Positions 1-4,978 of a stretch of 7,309 bases of DNA are shown piece after piece. This DNA comes from Parachlamydia sp. (GTDB lineage Bacteria > Chlamydiota > Chlamydiia > Chlamydiales > Parachlamydiaceae). The notes beneath the pieces are model-generated. The model was not told where the DNA came from. It saw nothing but the letters and a program-made list of their open reading frames with translations, and did no database searches. How positions within the stretch are numbered: position 1 is the first letter of the stretch; the number at the start of each line of letters is the position of its first letter. The stretch lies in the NCBI GenBank assembly GCA_021298935.1, contig JAJTHR010000093.1:1-7309 (forward strand), written 5' to 3'. The position numbers were made by a program, and so were the translations under genes.

Positions 1-30
1 ACCATAAAGTTGGCTTGTCAGCGCTTCAGA

Positions 31-89
31 TTTAAAAGATCTTTTCGAAGTTGATATCTTTGAATATCAACAAGGAGAGATCTTTTAAA
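31..89. repeat. Nested inverted repeat (stem-loop)
   Basis: Two perfect nested arms are visible. The outer arms are 12 bp (31-42 against 78-89, TTTAAAAGATCT / AGATCTTTTAAA) and the inner arms 8 bp (50-57 against 64-71, GTTGATAT / ATATCAAC), closed by a 6-base loop at 58-63. The unpaired bulges are 43-49 and 72-77. No T tract follows, so it is not a standard intrinsic terminator. It sits just before the broken glycosyltransferase and could be the scar of a rearrangement, a regulatory RNA hairpin or a repeat-element remnant. No function can be assigned. Confidence 0.55.
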
Positions 90-115
90 GATGAGGGTGA
101 TCACAAGTCAAATTT

Positions 116-729
116 ATGATTTTAATTTCGGGAAATGGTATTAGAAAGAAGTTAAACGTAGCAGAGGAGGATTGTTTAGTATCTCTCTTTTCCCATTACT
201 CACCGCATAAGGGGCAGGATCTTTTCATTCAGTGGATAGCTGAACTCAATTCTCAAGCCAAAAATTATCCCTTCAAATTTTTAATGATTGGATTTTCACA
301 TAAAAAGCAAATCGATTTAATGCTGTCGAAGATTGAAATAAAAGGCTTAGATCGAAGAAATTTTTTAATTGGACATCATGATTTAAAACCGTTTTATAAA
401 GCGAGCGACATTTTTGTGATGAATTCGCAAGGGTTAGGAGAAACTTTGGGCGTGTCACAATTGAAGCCATGGCATTTGGCCTACCCATCCTGGCAACAAG
501 GGCAGGAGGAACGTGTGAAATTGTTAAGGAAAAGGGCACCGGATTGTTCCATCCGACCGGGAAAAAAGGGAAAGCTGATTTTTTAGAAAATTTAGTTTAC
601 TTCTTAAAAAATCCTAAAAATGCCAAAAAAATGGGTAAAGAGGGGCAAGAATGCATTAAAAATTACTTTATCGATGCTCGTTTCTATAAAGAGCTTGGAT
701 CTGTTATCCAATCATTAGCATTTAAATAA
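116..729 (+). pseudogene. Broken GT4-type glycosyltransferase, C-terminal domain only
   Basis: Two overlapping frames together encode a Glycos_transf_1 (GT-B, C-terminal nucleotide-sugar binding) domain of about 204 residues. The first frame carries a strand-turn-HKGQDLF start typical of this domain and ends in NSQGLGET. The second continues with GRVTIEAMAFGLPILATRAGG and a GLFHP turn. Joining them needs one extra base near 445-448 (ACT TTG GGC instead of ACT TTT GGG), which restores the EX7E motif GETFGRVTIE. The shift therefore falls between the two conserved glutamates. Full GT4 enzymes are roughly 350-400 residues; the acceptor-binding N-terminal half is absent, with a TGA at 98-100 in the first frame. 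The protein would have moved a sugar from a nucleotide sugar to an unknown acceptor. I infer a pseudogene. A sequencing slip in the T run could explain the frameshift but not the missing N-terminus. Confidence 0.8.
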
Positions 730-762
730 ATAGTGCTAAATTACTTTGTTAAAATGATCCCT

Positions 763-880
763 ATGAACTATCTTTATATCTTTTTGCACGCATGCCCAAG
801 CCATTGTTTATGAGCAAAACAATAATGGCAAAGTGAACAATACACAGAGCGGGGTCAAGAAAGTGAAAGCTTTTCTCTAA
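763..880 (+). pseudogene. Possible decayed small secreted peptide
   Basis: An ATG at 763 starts a short hydrophobic stretch (MNYLYIFLHA). One frame away, from 794, the sequence reads AQAIVYEQNNNGKVNNTQSG and runs to a TAA at 878-880. Removing one base near 793 would join them into a signal-peptide-like start, an A-x-A cleavage site and a short polar mature part. No good ribosome binding site precedes the ATG, and part of the segment also folds as an imperfect hairpin (800-829). This is pattern recognition only; the 730-911 gap may equally be plain intergenic DNA. Confidence 0.15.
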
Positions 881-911
881 TGCCATTTTAATTCATTCTT
901 ATTGAGGTGCT

Positions 912-1760
912 ATGTTTAGAAAGATAGTGTTTTTTATGTTTTTATTTAATGCGGGATTGTATGCCATGGACGGAGATCAACTCAAACGGTGGGCAGGCTC
1001 AGTGCGCCCCCCATTTGCCTATAATTTGAATTTGACAGCAGTGCCAAAGTCTCAGAAAGAAAGCGACGTCCTGGTTACCATGCATGGCATTGGAGGGGAC
1101 TACCGCATCGCTGAAATCGTCCGTTCCAATTCCGAAATTCCTTACCATCTCGTTACATTTAATTTTCCCGATCACGACTTGAAAAAGAGCGAATGGACAA
1201 AAACATCTCTTGGCACCATTGAAGAGATCTTGCCGGCGCTTTATGTTTGGAAGCAGCTTGTCGTTGATGCGGGCTTGGATAAGCTTCATTTATATGGATT
1301 TTCTGCAGGTGGGGGAGCCATCGTTAACGGGTTGGCTGTCCTCAATTCCTCGCTTTATGACAAACGTTTGCAGGATGTAGGGATCGGGGCCGTTGAAAAG
1401 CGAAAAATACTGCATGCAGTCGAGAGAGGAAGTATTATTTTAGAAGTGCCATTAAAATCTTATGACGAAATGGCTTTGCTCTGGCAAAGTCCGGAGGTTT
1501 ATGGATTGGCTGCGCGTGCGCGTAAGAATCAGCTGGTTCCGCTTGACAACCTGGCTCTTTTAAAAGGGCTTCACTTAAATGCTTATGTTTATTTTGCCTC
1601 TCGCGATGAAGTGATCGGCAATCGGGATGATCAACTTTTTATTCAAAAATTCAAGCAGGCAAACAGCCAGGGGAAGATAACATCTTTGATAGGCCCGACA
1701 GCCGGCCATAATCAATTTCATCCCGAGTTGTGGGAGGCTTACAGCCCTGGCTCATATTAA
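912..1760 (+). CDS. Secreted alpha/beta hydrolase (lipase/esterase-like), 282 aa
   Basis: The N-terminus is a Sec signal peptide: a short basic start (MFRK), a hydrophobic core to about residue 16, and likely cleavage after Ala18 (LYA before MDGD). The mature part has an alpha/beta-hydrolase layout: an oxyanion-type turn MHGIGGD at 57-63, the nucleophile elbow GFSAGGG with Ser131, a candidate acid Asp232 in ASRDEV, and a candidate His266 in GHNQFHPELW. The order Ser-Asp-His and the spacing fit the family. The protein is probably exported to the periplasm or beyond and cleaves an ester or related bond; the substrate is unknown. GAGGTG at 904-909 is the ribosome binding site and fixes the ATG. 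No partner gene is obvious: the gene upstream is broken and the one downstream is convergent, 26 bases away. I am confident of the fold, less so of the catalytic acid. Confidence 0.75.
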   Translation: MFRKIVFFMFLFNAGLYAMDGDQLKRWAGSVRPPFAYNLNLTAVPKSQKESDVLVTMHGIGGDYRIAEIVRSNSEIPYHLVTFNFPDHDLKKSEWTKTSLGTIEEILPALYVWKQLVVDAGLDKLHLYGFSAGGGAIVNGLAVLNSSLYDKRLQDVGIGAVEKRKILHAVERGSIILEVPLKSYDEMALLWQSPEVYGLAARARKNQLVPLDNLALLKGLHLNAYVYFASRDEVIGNRDDQLFIQKFKQANSQGKITSLIGPTAGHNQFHPELWEAYSPGSY

Positions 1761-1786
1761 CCTGAGTTTGGATTTTGTAGACACCT

Positions 1787-2677
1787 CTAAGCTTTCTCTT
1801 CAGGAAGGTCTTTGCGCATACCTTCCACCCAGTTGATTTGTTGACGGGGATCCTGCGGCTCGCAAATGAAAAGAACAGCCAGAATTCCGTTTAGGGGCAG
1901 ATAATCGATGATTTCGTTCCATCGATAGATGGTAAGCGAAGCATTGATGCAGATAAGGGTCAAAAGAATGACTGTACGAGGAAAAACCCCGATTGCTATC
2001 AATAGTCCTGCCAGAAATTTTAATGATCCTAACAAGTAGGCATAGGCAAGGGGAGGAATAAAATGAATAACGGATGCTTGTTCGCCTGTCGGTGAAAGAT
2101 GGGCGAAATTTTCTGTAAAAGCAAACACCATTAAATTAAGTCCGACACATACCCGCAAAAAAAGAAGGGCATAGCCGGTGTAACTTATAGAGGGTTCTAA
2201 ATCGGGAAAAAGCAAGCGATCGACCGCATAAGGCCCTCTTCCGGCCAGATAGAAGAATCCTGCCACCCCTAAATACTGCAAGGAGGCAAGCATCGGTATG
2301 AATCCGAAGTAATCAATGCCGAAAGCCCATAAAAAACCGATAATGGCAGCAGATGGACGGGTAAAACCTCCATAAAAAAGGGAAAGAGCACAAAAAATTT
2401 CAATCAATCCAATCCAATTGGCGTAGGATCCTTTTAATGGCAATTCGGAAAAAAATAAATACCCTTGCACGCCGTTTATCAGAAGGGCGATAGCAGTGTG
2501 GATTCCGATAATGACAGGTACCCAGCCATAAAATAAGGTCAAATGATTAGCTGAAGCGCCCAAATCTTTCGGACCTAATAAAAAATCCCTTTCTTCCCTT
2601 TTTTTCCAAAAAAACCAAAGAGCAGCCGCAAGTGCCAGCGTGCTGCCGATAAAGATCAATATCAAACTAGTCTCCAT
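1787..2677 (-). CDS. DoxX-like integral membrane protein, 296 aa
   Basis: This polytopic protein has about eight hydrophobic segments, starting with a membrane anchor at residues 4-24 followed by a basic stretch (WKKREER). The segment pattern and the turns GGFTRPSAA (first half) and IGVFPRTVI (second half) resemble the DoxX/DoxD group of four-helix membrane proteins. The two halves look like tandem copies of that unit. DoxX-type proteins are linked in some bacteria to membrane redox reactions, but no catalytic residues are evident here, so the function is open. I chose the ATG at 2677 because GGGGGAA lies just before it. A TTG at 2695 would add six residues and has no ribosome binding site. 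It lies downstream of the MFS gene on the same strand, with about 157 bases between, and has its own promoter candidate. It ends facing the hydrolase gene. Confidence 0.6.
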   Translation of the reverse strand: METSLILIFIGSTLALAAALWFFWKKREERDFLLGPKDLGASANHLTLFYGWVPVIIGIHTAIALLINGVQGYLFFSELPLKGSYANWIGLIEIFCALSLFYGGFTRPSAAIIGFLWAFGIDYFGFIPMLASLQYLGVAGFFYLAGRGPYAVDRLLFPDLEPSISYTGYALLFLRVCVGLNLMVFAFTENFAHLSPTGEQASVIHFIPPLAYAYLLGSLKFLAGLLIAIGVFPRTVILLTLICINASLTIYRWNEIIDYLPLNGILAVLFICEPQDPRQQINWVEGMRKDLPEEKA

Positions 2678-2715
2678 TTCCCCCAATTCCCGCAACCAAT
2701 AATAGCTATTTTCAT
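2662..2715 (-). pseudogene. N-terminal remnant of a Rossmann-fold (NAD(P)-binding) protein
   Basis: Reading the minus strand from the ATG at 2715 gives MKIAIIGCGNWGKWRLV and then TGA. The first 12 residues are a textbook dinucleotide-binding start: beta strand KIAII followed by GxGxxG as GCGNWG. An AGG five bases before the ATG could serve as a ribosome binding site. The frame closes after 17 codons and overlaps the start of the DoxX-like gene in another frame. The simplest reading is that a dehydrogenase or reductase gene lost everything but its front end, leaving its promoter to drive the DoxX-like gene. A functional leader peptide, or chance, cannot be excluded. Confidence 0.35.
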
Positions 2716-2720
2716 ACTAA

Positions 2721-2733
2721 CCTGAATTTCAGG
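2721..2733. promoter_or_regulatory. Short palindrome CCTGAA-T-TTCAGG in the DoxX-like leader
   Basis: This is a perfect 6-bp inverted repeat around one central base, in the untranslated leader of the DoxX-like gene. Its right arm overlaps the first copy of a direct repeat (2729-2740). It could be a protein binding site. It is short, and only its position supports a regulatory role. Confidence 0.3.
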
Positions 2734-2761
2734 CAAATAAACACCAAGCTCAGGTAAATAA
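2729..2761. repeat. Two direct repeats TCAGGYAAATAA, 21 bp apart
   Basis: TCAGGCAAATAA (2729-2740) and TCAGGTAAATAA (2750-2761) differ by one base and start exactly 21 bp apart, two helical turns. They lie between the promoter candidate and the start of the DoxX-like gene. Same-face spacing is what tandem binding by a regulator would need. Confidence 0.5.
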
Positions 2762-2784
2762 GCCCGCTTATCTTAATTATCTAT

Positions 2785-2813
2785 GATATAATATTTTTAT
2801 TGGTTGCAGGCAA
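2785..2813 (-). promoter_or_regulatory. Candidate sigma70-type promoter for the DoxX-like gene
   Basis: On the minus strand TTGCCT (2813-2808) is followed after 17 bases by TATATC (2790-2785), four of six matches to consensus in each box, in AT-rich DNA. Transcription would begin near 2778, giving a leader of about 100 bases that contains the direct repeats and the Rossmann-like short frame. Confidence 0.4.
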
Positions 2814-2820
2814 GGTGTTT

Positions 2821-2841
2821 TGGTTAACCACTAGTTAACCA
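2821..2841. promoter_or_regulatory. 8-bp inverted repeat TGGTTAAC-N5-GTTAACCA
   Basis: Perfect arms at 2821-2828 and 2834-2841 flank the spacer CACTA. The stop codon of the MFS gene lies inside it. No T tract follows on either strand, so terminator function is doubtful. Relative to the promoter candidate at 2785-2813 it sits at about -43 to -63, a usual place for an activator site. Confidence 0.35.
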
Positions 2842-4067
2842 GTTGCGGGCAGCCCGGCATTTTGAGGATTTCTTTCCCAAATCATTAGTCCGATAAATCC
2901 GGCTGTTCCCAGGCAAAGAGAAACCGGGATGACAGCTATCCCTAAAAGAAGGGCCTGCGGATCGGTCGGCCCGCCCATGGCGTTGATAATTCCACCCATC
3001 GTTGTATGGAAAGCATAACCAAAAAGCATGATAATCATATTGGCTAAAGCTGTCGCCAAACCGGCCGCTTGGCTTCTGACATAATTGGAGGCCTTATAAA
3101 TGGCCAAAATCTGATAGGCGCAGCAGACACCGATCAGTGCAAAATCAATTGAAATCATTTGGTAATTTAAGGGCCACAGCAGTAGAAAAGCAAAGCTTGC
3201 CGCCATCACAGCACCTGCGCCAATGATCGCCGCCAGATAGCTTCCCATCTTGTCGGCAATATAGCTTAATGCTGGCGAGCCAAAGCACATCCCAACAAAA
3301 ATAAAAGAGGTGAGGCTTGCCGCCACCGTTTTTTCAATGCCGTAGACATTTTTTAAAAAAATGCTTCCCCATACATCTGCAAAACCCTCCATGGGCCCTA
3401 CCATCAGGCCGGCAAAAAAACAGCAGCATAGCACACGGCCGTTCAAAAGCACTTCTTTTAAATCGGATGCGATGGAACCCCTGGATTCTTCCTTAAAGTC
3501 AGGAATAATCAAAAATGTCGCAGCCGCGAGACCGAGGCCCGCAAGGGCCAGGATTTGAACCACAGCCTGATAGCCAAAGACATCACGCATATAGCTAATC
3601 GGCCCGCCACCATAAATCGCTCCAATCAAACCGATTGTGACAGAAAGGCTAAGCATGCGAGGGAATTTCTTTTCATCAAAGACCATCCGCACAATTTTGA
3701 ACACCCCTAAAATCGCAGCCGACGATCCAACGCCAATTAAAAATCTACCGGCAATAGGATAAATCCAGTAATCGGAAAAAAGCAAAGGCATCAATCCGGC
3801 AACCGACAAAAGAATACAGCCGCTCATGACTTTTTTTGGCCCGAACCGATCAAGCATCAGACCGATTGGAAGATGCATCAGGGAGTAGCCGATATAATAA
3901 ATGCCGGAAAATTGACCAAAAACACCAGCTCCCATGTCGAATTGCTGCATAATATCATCTAGAAAAATATTGGGAATGACACGCAAAACATATTGATAGG
4001 AATAAAAGATCGATGTGATGAACCACACGATCAAAGCGAACGAGCGGGAAGTGGAGGTTTTATCCAT
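2835..4067 (-). CDS. MFS transporter, 410 aa, substrate unknown
   Basis: This is a major facilitator superfamily carrier of normal length with about 12 hydrophobic segments in two sets of six. Motif A lies in the loop between segments 2 and 3 as GLMLDRFGPKK (69-79, with Asp73 and Arg74). A motif-B-like GRFLIGVG follows at 107-114, and a central polar loop at about 189-210 splits the halves. The N-terminal run YQYVLRVIPNIF resembles MFS carriers common in Legionella, Coxiella and other intracellular bacteria, some of which import amino acids or other nutrients. That comparison is from memory of the family and does not give the substrate. The ATG at 4067 has AGGA six bases upstream. It is divergent from the unknown gene at 4197, sharing a 129-bp control region, and is followed on the same strand by the DoxX-like gene. 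Confidence 0.85.
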   Translation of the reverse strand: MDKTSTSRSFALIVWFITSIFYSYQYVLRVIPNIFLDDIMQQFDMGAGVFGQFSGIYYIGYSLMHLPIGLMLDRFGPKKVMSGCILLSVAGLMPLLFSDYWIYPIAGRFLIGVGSSAAILGVFKIVRMVFDEKKFPRMLSLSVTIGLIGAIYGGGPISYMRDVFGYQAVVQILALAGLGLAAATFLIIPDFKEESRGSIASDLKEVLLNGRVLCCCFFAGLMVGPMEGFADVWGSIFLKNVYGIEKTVAASLTSFIFVGMCFGSPALSYIADKMGSYLAAIIGAGAVMAASFAFLLLWPLNYQMISIDFALIGVCCAYQILAIYKASNYVRSQAAGLATALANMIIMLFGYAFHTTMGGIINAMGGPTDPQALLLGIAVIPVSLCLGTAGFIGLMIWERNPQNAGLPATG

Positions 4068-4090
4068 GAGAGTTCCTAAATAGTTTAATT

Positions 4091-4119
4091 ATTATAATAT
4101 TTTAATTGTTTTTTGATAA
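4091..4119 (-). promoter_or_regulatory. Promoter candidate for the MFS gene
   Basis: On the minus strand TTATCA (4119-4114), a 17-base spacer and a perfect TATAAT (4096-4091) are present. Transcription would start near 4084, leaving a leader of about 16 bases that includes the AGGA ribosome binding site. Confidence 0.55.
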
Positions 4120-4141
4120 AAATAAAAGAATTATTGGTTGG

Positions 4142-4161
4142 TTGCTTTTAATTAAAAGCAA
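4142..4161. promoter_or_regulatory. 20-bp perfect palindrome, candidate operator
   Basis: TTGCTTTTAATTAAAAGCAA reads the same on both strands without a mismatch. It overlaps the -35 box and most of the spacer of the forward promoter candidate (4142-4170), and lies 22 bp from the -35 of the divergent MFS promoter. A dimeric repressor bound here would block the forward promoter and could affect the other. Its identity is unknown. Confidence 0.5.
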
Positions 4162-4170
4162 ATTTATACT
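4142..4170 (+). promoter_or_regulatory. Promoter candidate for the unknown gene at 4197
   Basis: TTGCTT (4142-4147), 17 bases, then TATACT (4165-4170), five of six in the -10 box. The start of transcription would be near 4177, just upstream of the GAGGTG ribosome binding site. Confidence 0.5.
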
Positions 4171-4187
4171 GATCAAAAATTTTTTTT

Positions 4188-4193
4188 GAGGTG
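4188..4193 (+). promoter_or_regulatory. Ribosome binding site that fixes the start at 4197
   Basis: GAGGTG stands three bases before the ATG at 4197. An in-frame GTG at 4191 lies inside this site, so it cannot be the start codon. The hydrolase gene at 912 has the same arrangement (GAGGTG, two bases, ATGTTT). Confidence 0.6.
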
Positions 4194-4196
4194 ATT

Positions 4197-4718
4197 ATGT
4201 TTGGAATTGTGGAGTCGGCTTGTAAAAATTATTATACACAAATTCCAGAGGGAAGTTTAAGGTCCATTTTTAAAAGCGGCGTCTACCCCTTTGTCATTTC
4301 TTTTGTCTGCGTCAATTATACTAAGGGAGCTGCATTAAATTTCACCCGTCCCCTGGCTTCTGCGGCGGCCTGTACTTTGGCGTCGACAATCCATGCCTTG
4401 ACTGCCCCTTTTTTTGAGTGGCTGTTTGAAAATGACAAATTTTATGTGCATCAGGAAATCATTAAATTCTGGATTGATTTGACACTGGCACATAGTCTGA
4501 TTCATTATGCGACTCCTTATAAAGTGGCATTATTCACAAAGCAATCCTGGCCATTGATGATCAACATTGCCTCTCAGAATATTTTTAAGCTTGCGCTTGT
4601 GCCTTTTATCACGCTGGCGAATGCAATAAAAGTGGATGGTCATCAGTTTTTAAAAACCAAATTTGGCGTGGATATGAGTCAAGCGACACCCGCTATTTAT
4701 TACATCAATCCATTATGA
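4197..4718 (+). CDS. Small membrane protein of unknown function, 173 aa
   Basis: I do not recognise this protein. It has a polar N-terminus with one cysteine (Cys9), then hydrophobic stretches at roughly 27-41, 53-77, 88-104 and 116-145. That suggests three or four membrane helices, joined by short polar loops (for example FENDKFYVHQE at 77-87), and a polar C-terminal tail ending in INPL. No signal-peptide cleavage site or catalytic motif is evident. The region SAAACTLASTIHALTAPFFEW is rich in small residues, as in packed helices. It has its own promoter, a palindromic operator candidate and a good ribosome binding site, all signs of a real, regulated gene. Its stop overlaps the start of a GNAT fragment by ATGA, so the two were once, or still are, translated together. 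Confidence 0.65.
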   Translation: MFGIVESACKNYYTQIPEGSLRSIFKSGVYPFVISFVCVNYTKGAALNFTRPLASAAACTLASTIHALTAPFFEWLFENDKFYVHQEIIKFWIDLTLAHSLIHYATPYKVALFTKQSWPLMINIASQNIFKLALVPFITLANAIKVDGHQFLKTKFGVDMSQATPAIYYINPL

Positions 4719-4927
4719 TTACACTTTCCTTTCAAATTGTGCCGCATGGCAGTCAAGAATATGATGAAATCGTCAACTTACGCCAAGAGATCCTGCGTAA
4801 GCCTTTAAATATGTTTTTTCAGTCTGAAGATTTGCCAGTAGCTGCCACTCATAGATACGCTCGGAGTGTTTTTTTTGTTTGTTGCTCTTTTTCGTTTTTT
4901 GTCTATCGCTGCTATTTCTTTAACTAA
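4715..4927 (+). pseudogene. GNAT acetyltransferase, N-terminal fragment
   Basis: The first 40 residues (MITLSFQIVPHGSQEYDEIV, then NLRQEILRKPL) match the N-terminal strand and helix of a GNAT subgroup in which HGS-x-EYD and LR-x-x-x-LRKPL are typical. GNAT domains are about 140-150 residues and bind acetyl-CoA through a later (R/Q)xxGxG/A loop. Here the match stops near 4835 and the next 30 residues are a Phe/Cys-rich run without GNAT features, ending at 4927. The acetyl-CoA site is gone, so I call it a pseudogene produced by a deletion up to the cydA upstream region. The ATG overlaps the previous stop as ATGA, showing that the intact gene was translationally coupled to the membrane protein before it. 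The original substrate is unknown. Confidence 0.65.
4846..4876 (+). terminator. Weak terminator candidate
   Basis: CACTC (4846-4850) can pair with GAGTG (4864-4868), directly followed by eight T (4869-4876). The stem is only five pairs and the loop 13 bases, so it is weak, but hairpin plus T run and its place between the GNAT fragment and the cydA promoter fit a terminator. Confidence 0.3.
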
Positions 4928-4928
4928 A

Positions 4929-4957
4929 ATGACATTAAATCAAAATTTAAGTATAGT
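4929..4957 (+). promoter_or_regulatory. Near-consensus promoter for cydAB
   Basis: ATGACA (4929-4934), a 17-base spacer and TATAGT (4952-4957) give five of six matches in both boxes. Transcription would start near 4964, about 15 bases before the cydA ATG. That leaves a very short leader made of A and T runs without a ribosome binding site. Confidence 0.6.
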
Positions 4958-4978
4958 CTGAGCAAAAAAATTCTTTTT

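Larger units (their letters stand above)
2692..2807. repeat. 11-bp inverted repeat GCAACCAATAA enclosing the DoxX-like leader
   Basis: GCAACCAATAA (2692-2702) is exactly complementary to TTATTGGTTGC (2797-2807). Together they bracket about 116 bp that holds the palindrome, the direct repeats and the -10 of the promoter candidate. Ten bases of the same motif, TTATTGGTTG, recur at 4131-4140 in the next intergenic region. No target-site duplication flanks the pair, so a mobile element is not supported. Confidence 0.5.

Noticed and set aside
1..115. Missing N-terminal half of the glycosyltransferase
   Set aside because: All three forward frames contain stops here and none shows a recognisable GT-B N-terminal motif; the short frame from 91 (17 codons) could not be linked to the gene.
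800..829. Intrinsic terminator at the GCCATTGTTT hairpin after the glycosyltransferase remnant
   Set aside because: The stem has bulges and is followed by AAAGTGAAC rather than a T run.
1761..1804. Terminator between the convergent hydrolase and DoxX-like genes
   Set aside because: Only CCTGA (1761-1765) and TCAGG (1800-1804) pair, with a 34-base loop and no suitable T tract.
2678..2695. TTG at 2695 as the start of the DoxX-like gene
   Set aside because: No ribosome binding site precedes it, and these bases also encode the Rossmann-like peptide in another frame; the ATG at 2677 has GGGGGAA before it.
2692..2807. Miniature transposable element bounded by the 11-bp inverted repeat
   Set aside because: No target-site duplication is visible and the arms extend into a coding start; only a dispersed copy elsewhere would revive the idea.
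3361..3558. Forward reading frame opposite the MFS gene
   Set aside because: It is entirely inside a well-supported membrane transporter on the other strand, with no ribosome binding site or recognisable protein.
4191..4196. GTG at 4191 as the start of the unknown membrane protein
   Set aside because: It lies inside the GAGGTG ribosome binding site of the ATG at 4197.
4842..4961. Hydrophobic 39-codon forward reading frame after the GNAT fragment
   Set aside because: It has no ATG before its hydrophobic part and no ribosome binding site, and it runs through the cydA promoter; the T-rich DNA explains the hydrophobic residues.
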